DNA of 64,000 nt from Enterococcus malodoratus ATCC 43197 (GTDB taxonomy: Bacteria > Bacillota > Bacilli > Lactobacillales > Enterococcaceae). The stretch covers positions 248,001 through 312,000 of the forward strand of contig NZ_KE136482.1 of assembly GCF_000407185.1 (NCBI RefSeq), in the 5' to 3' direction. The translations under genes were made by a program, and so were the position numbers. The notes under the pieces were generated by a model. That model was not told the origin of the DNA and ran no database searches. It saw only the letters and a list, made by a program, of their open reading frames with translations. Of the stretch, positions 43,039 through 51,183 are shown piece after piece; position 1 is the first letter of the stretch; each line of letters opens with the position of its first letter.

Positions 43039-43055
43039 CTTAAGAGAACTTAAGA
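43039..43055 (+). promoter_or_regulatory. Direct repeat, candidate response-regulator binding site
   Basis: CTTAAGA occurs twice with a period of 10 bases (43039 and 43049), about 75 bases before the carboxypeptidase start. OmpR/VanR-family regulators bind such tandem sites. A single CTTAAG lies upstream of the kinase gene (45225 region). Confidence 0.4.
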
Positions 43056-43125
43056 TAGAAATAAGTGAATATTAAAAATTGCCTTTCTAGTAGATGCTTA
43101 AATAGGTCTATAGGGAGGTTTTTTT

Positions 43126-44028
43126 ATGAAAAGGCAATTTAAAAATTGGATGGCTTTGCTCTTGCTAATTTTTTTCATCCTAGCAGGTGTACTTTTGTAT
43201 CGGGTAGGAAATACATTTAGCAGTGCCAATTTATCAAAATCGGAATCGTTGATCTTAAACAAACAAATTTCGTCCGATCATTATTTACTAAAATCAAGAA
43301 ACGGGTCGGAGATTTATCGCAAAGGCGAAACACAAAGAATTTCGATCGCTTCCTTGACGAAAATAATGACGGCAATTTGTATTATTGAACATGCAACGGG
43401 TCTTGATCAGTCCGTGACCGTCCCTCAGAATATTTTTTTCGAAATTGAACAAAATAATTTGGCTGTGGCTGGATTAATGCTCGGTGAGAAGATTAGCTAT
43501 TGGGATTTATTGCACGGCATTATTTTGCCTTCGGGTGCAGATGCAACATTGACTGCTGCTTTAGGAATCTGTGAAGATGAGCAATCATTTGTTGAAATTA
43601 TGAATGAAAAAGCGGCACAGCTCGGAATGACAGCCACTCATTTTGCCAATTCAACAGGATTGGATGCGGCCGGTCATTATTCGACCATCAAGGATATGAT
43701 GATCCTTTTGGAATACGCGCTCAAAAATGACTCCTTTTATCAAATTTTTACTTCATTGAATTATCAAGGTTCAGCAACCAACAGGCATCCAGAAGGAAAT
43801 TATTTCACCAGCAGTATGATCAGTCGAGGAGAAAGTCTTGAGCTTTCAAAAGGGAATATTATCGGTGGAAAAACGGGTTATACACCAAAAGCTGGTTTAT
43901 GTTTGGCTAGTTTAGCAGAGATTGATGGCGAGGAATATTTATTGATTATCGCAGGCTGTAAGGGCAGCGATGAATCTAAGCAATTCAATGTGATCGAGAG
44001 TCGTACTTTTTATAATAGTATTCAATAA
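43126..44028 (+). CDS. Serine-type D-Ala-D-Ala carboxypeptidase (S11 family)
   Basis: A 300-residue membrane-anchored peptidase: N-terminal hydrophobic anchor (residues 9-26), then an S11 (DacA/DacC/VanY-type) domain with Ser76-x-x-Lys79 (ASLTKIM), the SGAD motif in place of SxN, and Lys249-Thr-Gly (GGKTGYTP). It trims the terminal D-Ala of peptidoglycan stems. It is shorter than typical PBP5-like enzymes and lacks their C-terminal anchor domain. GGGAGG precedes the ATG. Between the VanR-like gene and the convergent VanS-like gene, it is a probable target of that system; inferred. Confidence 0.9.
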   Translation: MKRQFKNWMALLLLIFFILAGVLLYRVGNTFSSANLSKSESLILNKQISSDHYLLKSRNGSEIYRKGETQRISIASLTKIMTAICIIEHATGLDQSVTVPQNIFFEIEQNNLAVAGLMLGEKISYWDLLHGIILPSGADATLTAALGICEDEQSFVEIMNEKAAQLGMTATHFANSTGLDAAGHYSTIKDMMILLEYALKNDSFYQIFTSLNYQGSATNRHPEGNYFTSSMISRGESLELSKGNIIGGKTGYTPKAGLCLASLAEIDGEEYLLIIAGCKGSDESKQFNVIESRTFYNSIQ

Positions 44029-44029
44029 A

Positions 44030-44057
44030 AAAGCGTAGAATTTTCTACGCTTTTTCT
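44030..44057. terminator. Bidirectional terminator
   Basis: AAAGCGTAGAA/TTCTACGCTTT stem between convergent genes, T-rich in both directions, overlapping the end of the kinase gene. Confidence 0.8.
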
Positions 44058-45154
44058 AAAGGCAGTGCGATCGTAAAAGTGGTGACTCCATTATCACTAG
44101 TTACTGTAATCGTTCCTTGATGAGCCAAAATGATTTCTTTCGCGATCGCTAAACCTAGCCCAGCGCCGCCGGTTTTGGTCGATCGTGATTTATCCAATCG
44201 ATAGAATTTTTCAAAAATATTTGATAATTGATTTTCAGGAATAGTCATTCCTTCATTCGAGATACTAAAGGTCATCCTTTCAGCATCACTTGAAAGATGC
44301 AGCCGAATCGTTGAATGTGCGGTCCCGTAGTTCATCGCATTTTTTAATAAATTATTCAATACCCGAGCCAACTGTTCATTGTCCGCGAAGATGGTCAACG
44401 TTTCGGGGCCTTCATAAACCAGAGATTGAGTTTTTTCTTTGAGTAAAGGATAAAATTCATCCGCCAGCTGATTTAATAGAAAGACAAAATCAAGTTTCTC
44501 TTTATACAGCTGAATATCATGCAGATTAAAGCGGGTGATATCAAAAAAATCGTCAATCAGATGTTCCAGCCTTGTCGATTTTTCCAAGGTGATCGCCAAA
44601 AAGTGCTTCTTTTGTGCGTCTGTTAAATCATCTGAATCGATCATCAAATTGAGATAGCCGATAACGGATACTAAAGGCGTCCGTAAATCGTGAGCCAAAT
44701 AAGTAATCAAATCTTTGGTTCGCTGTGTTTCGCGTTTTAACAGAATTTCGTTGTTCTCAATATTCGACTTAATTTTCAGCAGCTCATTATCAATCATCAG
44801 TTCGCCTGTCGGAGCGGCAGAAGGTTCTGAAAAGAAAACAGCGATTTTCCCCGCAAGCAGCCGAGTATTCTTTGTCAGTTGGATGCGATGGATAATATAA
44901 CTGACCAATGACACAATGAAGATGATGGTGAGCGCATAAAGAATAAGAAACAATTTGACGTTCGGCCAGTCAATATAGGTTTGAGTGTACTCTGCGCCAT
45001 CAGAGGTAGGAACAGAATTTGAACGAACTAAGGTATTATAAAAACCGTCAAAAATAGTATGATGCAAATCGGTTCGATTAAAGAGAAAATACAATCCGAC
45101 AAAAAGAACGATGCTTAATAAAATAAACGCTAGGATACTTGTTTTTCTGCTCAT
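44045..45154 (-). CDS. VanS-like sensor histidine kinase
   Basis: A 369-residue membrane kinase. Two membrane segments (about residues 7-25 and 67-87) enclose a short extracellular loop; then a HisKA domain with His155 (YLAHDLRTPLVSVIGYLNL) and an HATPase domain (NNLLKNAMNYG; EKFYRLDKSRS; GGAGLGLAIAKEI). The dimerisation and catalytic domains follow VanS closely, while the sensor loop is distinct. It is convergent to the carboxypeptidase gene, an unusual arrangement because vanS normally follows vanR directly. Confidence 0.9.
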   Translation of the reverse strand: MSRKTSILAFILLSIVLFVGLYFLFNRTDLHHTIFDGFYNTLVRSNSVPTSDGAEYTQTYIDWPNVKLFLILYALTIIFIVSLVSYIIHRIQLTKNTRLLAGKIAVFFSEPSAAPTGELMIDNELLKIKSNIENNEILLKRETQRTKDLITYLAHDLRTPLVSVIGYLNLMIDSDDLTDAQKKHFLAITLEKSTRLEHLIDDFFDITRFNLHDIQLYKEKLDFVFLLNQLADEFYPLLKEKTQSLVYEGPETLTIFADNEQLARVLNNLLKNAMNYGTAHSTIRLHLSSDAERMTFSISNEGMTIPENQLSNIFEKFYRLDKSRSTKTGGAGLGLAIAKEIILAHQGTITVTSDNGVTTFTIALPLEKA

Positions 45155-45286
45155 TTACGCTACCTCACTTTATGGTCTCTTTATAAGTGTAGCAAACGCA
45201 TAGAGCAGAAAGAAGTTGAGAAGTCTTAAGTTTTCTTCATTTTTTTACGAGTCAGACAGAGGAAAGAGGAATCAAGAAAACTTTTA

Positions 45287-45328
45287 TAGACAAATCATTT
45301 TGAATCGATTAAACTACAGATGTAGTTT
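45287..45328 (+). promoter_or_regulatory. BlaI-type operator and promoter of the blaI-blaR operon
   Basis: A promoter TAGACA/TAAACT (17-base spacing; -10 at 45310-45315) overlaps the palindrome AAACTACAGATGTAGTTT (45311-45328), whose TACA-n2-TGTA core is the BlaI/MecI recognition element. Repression by the first gene's product is expected. Confidence 0.8.
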
Positions 45329-45342
45329 GAAGGGAGTCAGTG

Positions 45343-45717
45343 ATGGAAAAAGAGATAAAAATTACCGATGCGGAACTAAAAATTATGGAATACGTTTGGA
45401 AAAGAGCCTCTGTTGATTCAAAGGAGATTATCCGAGCATTTGAAAAAGAGGAAGAGTGGAGTCCGAATACGATTCGAACGCTATTGGTTCGTTTGGAACA
45501 AAAAGGGGTTGTCGACCATTCAAAATCAGGCAGAGTGTATGTCTATCACGCACTAATCCCGAGAGAATATTTCGTGAAGCAGGAAAGCCAAAAGTTTATT
45601 CACAAATTTTTTGATGGCAAGGTCAGTGATTTCGTTTCGAATTTTGTTGAGGATGAATCGATTGATGAAAAGGAAATCGACGAGTTGCGGGAATTATTAA
45701 ATAAAAGGAGAAAATAG
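45343..45717 (+). CDS. BlaI/MecI-family repressor
   Basis: A 124-residue dimeric winged-helix repressor (ITDAELKIMEYVWKRASVDSKEI; SPNTIRTLLVRLEQKG; YVYHALI) with the C-terminal helix used for dimerisation. In bla/mec systems, cleavage of the repressor after beta-lactam sensing releases the operators. AAGGGAG precedes the ATG; a GTG directly upstream is in frame but less well spaced. It ends immediately at the start of the blaR1-like gene. The two AAACTACAGATGTAGT operators are its presumed sites. Confidence 0.93.
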   Translation: MEKEIKITDAELKIMEYVWKRASVDSKEIIRAFEKEEEWSPNTIRTLLVRLEQKGVVDHSKSGRVYVYHALIPREYFVKQESQKFIHKFFDGKVSDFVSNFVEDESIDEKEIDELRELLNKRRK

Positions 45718-47475
45718 ATGACTCATTTTCTTTTGAATATCATTTCTGCCAACCTGTACCTGATTCTTTTATTCATACTTAGAAGGCTGCTCGACAAACA
45801 GCTTTCACCAATCTATCAAGGCAAATATTGGAATCTAGCGGGATTGACCGTCTTCTTCTTTATTCCCAATCAGCTTCTTACGGGATTCAGGGATCTTATT
45901 TATTACCGAATGCAAAGTGTAATGCCAGGTCGAGCACTTCCGACTTCGCTTCATTTGGATAATGCTCAAAGTTTCATGGGAGAAACGGCCTCTGGCTGGA
46001 TGAATGACAATGCACTTCCAGCGAATGATTTCGGCTCTATTTTTTTATGGTCGATGGCAGCTGTATGGTCGATCGGTGTTGTGATTTTTCTGGTTCGAGC
46101 AATCTATTCTTATAGCCAATTTCGGAAAATGATTCGAGCGGCTGTACAAGTAGATGATCAAAGAGTTCAAAAACAATTGGCAAAAGCAGAGAACTGTTTG
46201 GGATACAGCAGAAAAGGATTGGTTCTCCTACAGACTGATGGAGTCGATAGCCCGGCGACATTTGGTGTTTTTCGCCCCAAGATTGTTTTGCCGAACAGCT
46301 TTATTGCTAAAGCTTCAAATGAACAGCTATTTTTCATTTTATTACATGAACTGGTTCATCAGAGAAATAGGGACACGGTTCAAAATAATCTTTTATTTGG
46401 GCTGTCGATTCTAAACTGGTTCAATCCCGTAAGCTATTGGCTCGTCAAACAAGCAAGAAGCGACCGAGAAATTTCTTGTGATCAGTCTGTGATGCGTTTA
46501 TTGAATGAAGAGGATGTTTTCTTTTATGGAACGACATTGCTGGATTATGCGCAAAAAAATCAGAATTCATATTTGCTTGGTTTTTCCGGTAAGCGCAAAG
46601 AGCTGACGAGAAGAATCGAATGCATCAGCAGCTTTCAGCCCTCATCGACCAAAAAATTGGCTGCTAAATTCATGGTGGTGATCGCTCTAGTTGTCGGTAT
46701 TTTCTTGATAGTCCCGCAAGCGCGGACTGACGAAACGGATCAATTTTCGCGGCAAGAACCGCTGGTTGAACAGAAATCCGATCCGCTTTTTGATCAAAAC
46801 GAAAATAATTCGCTGGTCATTTATGATGAGAGCAAGGATCGCTATCTGACCTACAATCAAGCGGCAGGGCATAAACGCTATTCGCCTGACAGTACCTACA
46901 AAATTTGGAGTGCGCTGTTCGCACTTGATGCACATAAGATTGATCAGACAAGTAATGTACGGGCTTGGGATGGAACGGACTATCCAATTGACAGCTGGAA
47001 TCATGATCAGAATCTTCAAACAGCCTTAACGAATTCCACGAATTGGTATTTCCAGCAGCTTGATTCGGAATTGGGAAAAACGAAGTTAAAAGAAAACTTT
47101 CGTTCAATCAACTATGGAAATATGAATCTTTTAGGTGGAATTGATAATTATTGGCTGGAATCGTCCTTGAAAATATCGCCATTTGAACAAGTGGATCTGT
47201 TTAGAAAGCTGCTGGAAGGAAAGCTGTCATTTTCGACCGATAATGTGGCTTTTGTAAAGGAGGCCATTCATTTACAAACACAGCCGGAATATGCACTTTA
47301 CGGAAAAACCGGGACCGGCAACAGTGTAACAACGAGTACAGGCTGGTTCCTTGGGTCGATGGAAACGAATAAGGGAAACTATTATTTTGCCTGTCATTTA
47401 CAAGGAGCAAAGGCAACTGGATCAGCAGCGGCTGAAAAAACATTAGCAATATTAAAGGAGCTAGAAATTTATTGA
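45718..47475 (+). CDS. BlaR1/MecR1-family beta-lactam sensor protease
   Basis: A 585-residue membrane signal transducer. The N-terminal half has four membrane segments and an M56 metallopeptidase domain with His210-Glu-x-x-His214 (LLHELVHQRNRD) and DREISCDQSVM. The C-terminal extracellular part is a class D-like penicillin-binding sensor with Ser392-Thr-Tyr-Lys395 (SPDSTYKIW), NSTNWYFQ and GKTGTG. Acylation by a beta-lactam would activate the protease and release the repressor. It starts with no gap after the repressor gene, with AAAAGGAG upstream. Confidence 0.93.
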   Translation: MTHFLLNIISANLYLILLFILRRLLDKQLSPIYQGKYWNLAGLTVFFFIPNQLLTGFRDLIYYRMQSVMPGRALPTSLHLDNAQSFMGETASGWMNDNALPANDFGSIFLWSMAAVWSIGVVIFLVRAIYSYSQFRKMIRAAVQVDDQRVQKQLAKAENCLGYSRKGLVLLQTDGVDSPATFGVFRPKIVLPNSFIAKASNEQLFFILLHELVHQRNRDTVQNNLLFGLSILNWFNPVSYWLVKQARSDREISCDQSVMRLLNEEDVFFYGTTLLDYAQKNQNSYLLGFSGKRKELTRRIECISSFQPSSTKKLAAKFMVVIALVVGIFLIVPQARTDETDQFSRQEPLVEQKSDPLFDQNENNSLVIYDESKDRYLTYNQAAGHKRYSPDSTYKIWSALFALDAHKIDQTSNVRAWDGTDYPIDSWNHDQNLQTALTNSTNWYFQQLDSELGKTKLKENFRSINYGNMNLLGGIDNYWLESSLKISPFEQVDLFRKLLEGKLSFSTDNVAFVKEAIHLQTQPEYALYGKTGTGNSVTTSTGWFLGSMETNKGNYYFACHLQGAKATGSAAAEKTLAILKELEIY

Positions 47476-47517
47476 TTTCTAGTTTCTTATTACTATCAAA
47501 AACTACAGATGTAGTAT
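47472..47517 (+). promoter_or_regulatory. Promoter and BlaI-type operator of the PBP gene
   Basis: A TTGATT/TATCAA promoter (16-base spacing) is followed at once by AAACTACAGATGTAGTAT (47500-47517), which shares 16 of 18 bases with the operator in front of the repressor gene. This puts the transpeptidase gene under the same repressor. Confidence 0.75.
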
Positions 47518-47536
47518 ATGGAAAGGTGCAGAAAAA

Positions 47537-49549
47537 ATGAAACGAAGTGAGAAACACAAGCGCGGCAAGGGAATCGTTATCGTTACGGGAATTTTGATTA
47601 TCGGTTGTCTTTTCTTTTTCGGCTACCGCACGATAAATGAACAACGGATGGAGGCAAAAGGTAAGGAAACGATTAAGGTCTTTGTTGATCGACTTTCGAA
47701 AGGGAAATATCAGGAGTCTTTAAAATATCTTTCTGAAGACTCGTTAAAGGCGCTGGATTTTTCAAAGCAGCAAGTAAATGAAAAGTACCAAAATATTTAT
47801 GGCAGTATCGGTGTTCATGATATCAAGATTAAGAATCTTAAAATAAAGAAGAATCAATTTGCGTATACGGCGGTTCTTTATACAGGCTTAGGAAAGTCGT
47901 TGAAGCAAAATTATCAAGGAACATTCACGAAAGGAAATAGTTTAATCGAATGGGCGCCGAATTTGATTTTTTCTGGAATGAAACGAACAGATAAGGTGGC
48001 TTATCATTACCTTTCTGCCACAAGAGGAGAGATCGTGGATCGAAATGGACATGGCCTAGCCAATAATGGTGAGATCGTTAACTTTGGGGTCGTGCCTAAA
48101 GCGCTGGGCGAAGGGGAGCAAAAACAGGAAAAAATCAAAAAAATCAGTGAAGCTCTAGGTTTGACTGAAAAAGCCATCAATACGGCATTGGAGCAAAGCT
48201 GGGTCAAGGAAGAGTATTTTGTTCCATTAAAGACTGAAACGAAGGTACCAGAAAACTTCGAGGCCCCAGACGGATTAGAGGTGCAAACGGATATTGGGAG
48301 AACCTATCCAATCGGTGAGGCGGCCGCGCATCTTATTGGATATGTTGGAGCGGTAACAGCAGAGGACATGAAAAAAAATAAAGGTTTATCCGAAGGCAGT
48401 ATTATTGGTCGGACTGGGCTGGAAAGAGTATTTGATAAAAAACTGCGAGGTCGCGATGGCGGGTATATTGCTATAACGAACAGCGAAGGGAAAGAAAAGG
48501 AAATTCTGCAAAAAATCAATGTCGTTGAAGGGAAAAAGATCCAATTAACGATCGATGTCCAAGCGCAATACTTGGCCTATAAATCATTAGATAATGAGCG
48601 AGGATCAAGTGTAGTGACGGAACCGAAAACGGGAGATTTGCTGGCTGTCGCCAGTTCGCCGAGCTTTGATCCCAATAAATTCGTTCATGGAATTAGTCAA
48701 ACGGATTACGACAAACTTTCGAAAGACGAAGCTTTGCCATTTTTAGCAAGATATTCAAACGGTTATGCGCCAGGATCGACCTTCAAGTTGATCACAGCCG
48801 CAATCGGATTGGATGCCGGAACAATTGATCCGAACCAAGCTTTAGCGATCAATGGATTAAAATGGCAGCAGGATGCTTCTTGGGGAGGATACAAAGTAAC
48901 TCGTGTTTCCGATGTTTCGCCAGTCGATTTAAGGACGGCGATGATTTATTCCGACAACATCTACATGGCTCAAGAAACTTTAAAAATGGGGGAGAAAACA
49001 TTTCGTGCGGGCTTAAACAAATTTATTTTCGGAGAAGAGCTAGATTTGCCGATCGAAATGAATCCCGCGCAAATATCCACCGAAAAGAATTTCGGCTCAG
49101 ATATTTTATTGGCCGATACCGGTTACGGACAAGGGCAGCTGCTATTAAATCCGATTCAGCAAATCGCGACCTACTCAGTTTTTCCTAATAATGGAACGAT
49201 CGTTTATCCGAAACTTTTGCTGTCGCAGGAAAATAAAACAAAGAAGAATGCAGTCTCTGCTGAAACGGTCGCCCGTATTAATCAAGACATGCAGGCAGTT
49301 GTGGAAGACCCTAACGGCACCGCCAATAGTCTGCAGTCCTTAGGGATTCCGCTCATGGCAAAAACTGGAACCGCAGAAATCAAAGAAAAACAAGATGAAC
49401 GCGGGCAGCAAAACAGTTTCCTTTACGCCTTTGACAGTCAGAATCAAAAATTTTCGGTCCTGCAATTTTTAGAAGACCGTCCAGACAGCAAGTCGGCCGT
49501 GGGAATGGTTCCAGAATTGTTGAAATATCTAAAAGAGAATTACAACTAA
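47537..49549 (+). CDS. MecA/PBP2a-like class B penicillin-binding protein
   Basis: A 670-residue transpeptidase: membrane anchor (residues 12-30), an NTF2-like MecA_N domain (about 38-145), the dimerisation domain (RGEIVDRNG; IGRTYPIGEAAAHLIGYVG) and a C-terminal transpeptidase domain with Ser414-x-x-Lys417 (GSTFK), Ser472-Asp-Asn474 (YSDN) and Lys609-Thr-Gly (AKTGTAE). The same layout is found in S. aureus PBP2a and the enterococcal low-affinity PBP5. With its own operator and a BlaI/BlaR1 pair upstream, it is likely a beta-lactam-inducible, low-affinity replacement enzyme; affinity is inferred. GAAAGGTG lies before the ATG. Confidence 0.93.
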   Translation: MKRSEKHKRGKGIVIVTGILIIGCLFFFGYRTINEQRMEAKGKETIKVFVDRLSKGKYQESLKYLSEDSLKALDFSKQQVNEKYQNIYGSIGVHDIKIKNLKIKKNQFAYTAVLYTGLGKSLKQNYQGTFTKGNSLIEWAPNLIFSGMKRTDKVAYHYLSATRGEIVDRNGHGLANNGEIVNFGVVPKALGEGEQKQEKIKKISEALGLTEKAINTALEQSWVKEEYFVPLKTETKVPENFEAPDGLEVQTDIGRTYPIGEAAAHLIGYVGAVTAEDMKKNKGLSEGSIIGRTGLERVFDKKLRGRDGGYIAITNSEGKEKEILQKINVVEGKKIQLTIDVQAQYLAYKSLDNERGSSVVTEPKTGDLLAVASSPSFDPNKFVHGISQTDYDKLSKDEALPFLARYSNGYAPGSTFKLITAAIGLDAGTIDPNQALAINGLKWQQDASWGGYKVTRVSDVSPVDLRTAMIYSDNIYMAQETLKMGEKTFRAGLNKFIFGEELDLPIEMNPAQISTEKNFGSDILLADTGYGQGQLLLNPIQQIATYSVFPNNGTIVYPKLLLSQENKTKKNAVSAETVARINQDMQAVVEDPNGTANSLQSLGIPLMAKTGTAEIKEKQDERGQQNSFLYAFDSQNQKFSVLQFLEDRPDSKSAVGMVPELLKYLKENYN

Positions 49550-49563
49550 ACAGTACGTACAAA

Positions 49564-49598
49564 AGCGAGCTGTCCGACTCTTGGATCAGCTCGTTTTT
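49564..49598 (+). terminator. Terminator after the PBP gene
   Basis: CGAGCTG/CAGCTCG stem with a 14-base loop and T-run. Confidence 0.85.
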
Positions 49599-49688
49599 GC
49601 TATTGTATGGGCCAAAAAGGCTTTTGTGATGCCTTCTCATTTTAGCGTATACTTGATTTATAAGAAAAATCGAAAGAGGAGGAACGAA

Positions 49689-50117
49689 ATGAATTTCACG
49701 AAAATCACCGCGATTTATACGATGATGTATGCGATTATCAGCTTTATTCTGTTAGTAACGATTGGTGTCTTTACGGTTGCTTCCAGAGGAGCCGTTATTT
49801 TGACGCCATTTGTTGGACCGCCTTTTTTCATCGGTTTTCTGCATATTGTCGGCTTTATTTGTGAAATTATTTGTTTCCGTGTGAATAAGAATTTTCCTGC
49901 GAAAAGGAGACCCGTCCTTCTTTCCCTAATTTTTTATATCATCGAAATAGTTGCTTTGGTTCTGCCATTTATCGGTATGTTTGCAAAAATGAATACCTAT
50001 CTTATACAAAATGTGGTTCTTTACGCAATGGGAAGTATCCCGGTGACGAAGGTCTGTTTATTGGTTTTGTCGCTTATTATTTTGGTGAAGTTTCGCAAGA
50101 GAAAGGACACTATTTAA
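49689..50117 (+). CDS. Four-span membrane protein of unknown function
   Basis: A 142-residue integral membrane protein with four hydrophobic helices (about residues 7-28, 36-60, 76-96 and 108-135) and a basic C-terminus (KFRKRKDTI). GAGGAGG lies before the ATG; a longer frame begins in the PBP terminator and is rejected. No family recognised with confidence. Its own terminator follows at 50130-50162. Confidence 0.65.
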   Translation: MNFTKITAIYTMMYAIISFILLVTIGVFTVASRGAVILTPFVGPPFFIGFLHIVGFICEIICFRVNKNFPAKRRPVLLSLIFYIIEIVALVLPFIGMFAKMNTYLIQNVVLYAMGSIPVTKVCLLVLSLIILVKFRKRKDTI

Positions 50118-50129
50118 AAAGATCGAAAA

Positions 50130-50162
50130 AAAGGTCGCTTCAAAAAAGAAGCGGCCTTTATA
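50130..50162. terminator. Bidirectional terminator
   Basis: AAAGGTCGCTTC/GAAGCGGCCTTT stem with an A-rich loop and A/T flanks, between convergent genes. Confidence 0.85.
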
Positions 50163-50183
50163 TGTTGGGAAAAATCTATTAAA

Positions 50184-51167
50184 TTAGGTCGTTTTGCCTT
50201 GGATGAGTTTGATCGGCAGCGCGTAGTATTGCTCCAATTCTTTTTCTGGGTCTGTAATTCGCTGAATCAATAAATCTACCAATAAATCAGCAAAATCAGA
50301 AATTGGTTGGGCAATCGTCGATAATTGCGGGAAATAATTTTGAACAAATTTTGTTCCATCATAACCAATCAATTTTAAGTCCTCTGGAATAGAGATCTTC
50401 ATTTCTTGGCAGATATTATAGACTAAGATAGCAGTTAAATCGTCTGTACAAAACAAGCTGTCCAAATCTTCATTTTCCAAAATCCGCTTGATTTCTAAAG
50501 TCTTCAGAGCCATTGAATTCGCTCTGGAATCAATCGCAAACACTCTAGACTCCAATTCTTTCTCTGCTAAAAATTGTTCATAACCTTCTAAACGTCCGTT
50601 AGTAGGGGAGTTTGATTTTAAACTTCCAGTAAGAATCCCGATTTTTCTGCATCCACGCAAATATAAATTTTCGGTTGCTAGATAGCCGCCGTGGAAGTTA
50701 TCGCTGCCGATAATCGGAATTGATTCAGACAAATGGCGGTCAAATGAAACGATCGGCAAGCCGATGTCTTCATACTCTTTGATGCCCAAATTATGTGCGC
50801 CGGCGATGATCCCATCCACGCGATTTGCGGAAAGCATATTGATATAGGCACGTTCTTTTTCCTTATTGTTGGCACTGTTGCAGAGAATGGTCTTGTAGCC
50901 TTGCTCAAATAAGGTGGTCTCCAGCTTATCGACCAGCTCACCAAAAAAAGGATTGGAAACTGTTGGAAAAATAACTCCGATTAATTGAGTATTTTTTCCC
51001 TGCAAAGAACGGGCGAGAGAATTTGGCTGATAATTTAATTCCTTCATCGCTAAATGTACTTTATCAATAGTCTTTTGACTTAATGATCCATAATTATTGA
51101 TTACGCGCGATACTGTAGTGGGAGAAACGCCTGCTTTTTTTGCGACATCTGTCAGTTTGATTGCCAT
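50184..51167 (-). CDS. scrR: LacI-family repressor of the sucrose genes
   Basis: A 327-residue LacI-type regulator with the N-terminal HTH (KLTDVAKKAGVSPTTVSRVINNYGSLS), hinge (NSLARSLQGK) and effector domain. It lies directly after scrB in the same direction (16-base gap) and next to scrA, the usual place for ScrR. The paired operators at 52795 and 52872 are its probable targets. Confidence 0.92.
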   Translation of the reverse strand: MAIKLTDVAKKAGVSPTTVSRVINNYGSLSQKTIDKVHLAMKELNYQPNSLARSLQGKNTQLIGVIFPTVSNPFFGELVDKLETTLFEQGYKTILCNSANNKEKERAYINMLSANRVDGIIAGAHNLGIKEYEDIGLPIVSFDRHLSESIPIIGSDNFHGGYLATENLYLRGCRKIGILTGSLKSNSPTNGRLEGYEQFLAEKELESRVFAIDSRANSMALKTLEIKRILENEDLDSLFCTDDLTAILVYNICQEMKISIPEDLKLIGYDGTKFVQNYFPQLSTIAQPISDFADLLVDLLIQRITDPEKELEQYYALPIKLIQGKTT

Positions 51168-51183
51168 CGTATCATTGTACTCC

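Noticed and set aside
47201-47644. A 147-codon minus-strand frame across the blaR/PBP junction
   Set aside because: It is antisense to two strongly supported genes and to the operator and has no domain pattern.
42358-49549. Complete glycopeptide-resistance (van) cluster
   Set aside because: Only VanR/VanS-like regulators and an S11 carboxypeptidase are present; no VanH, D-Ala-D-Lac/Ser ligase or VanX was found.
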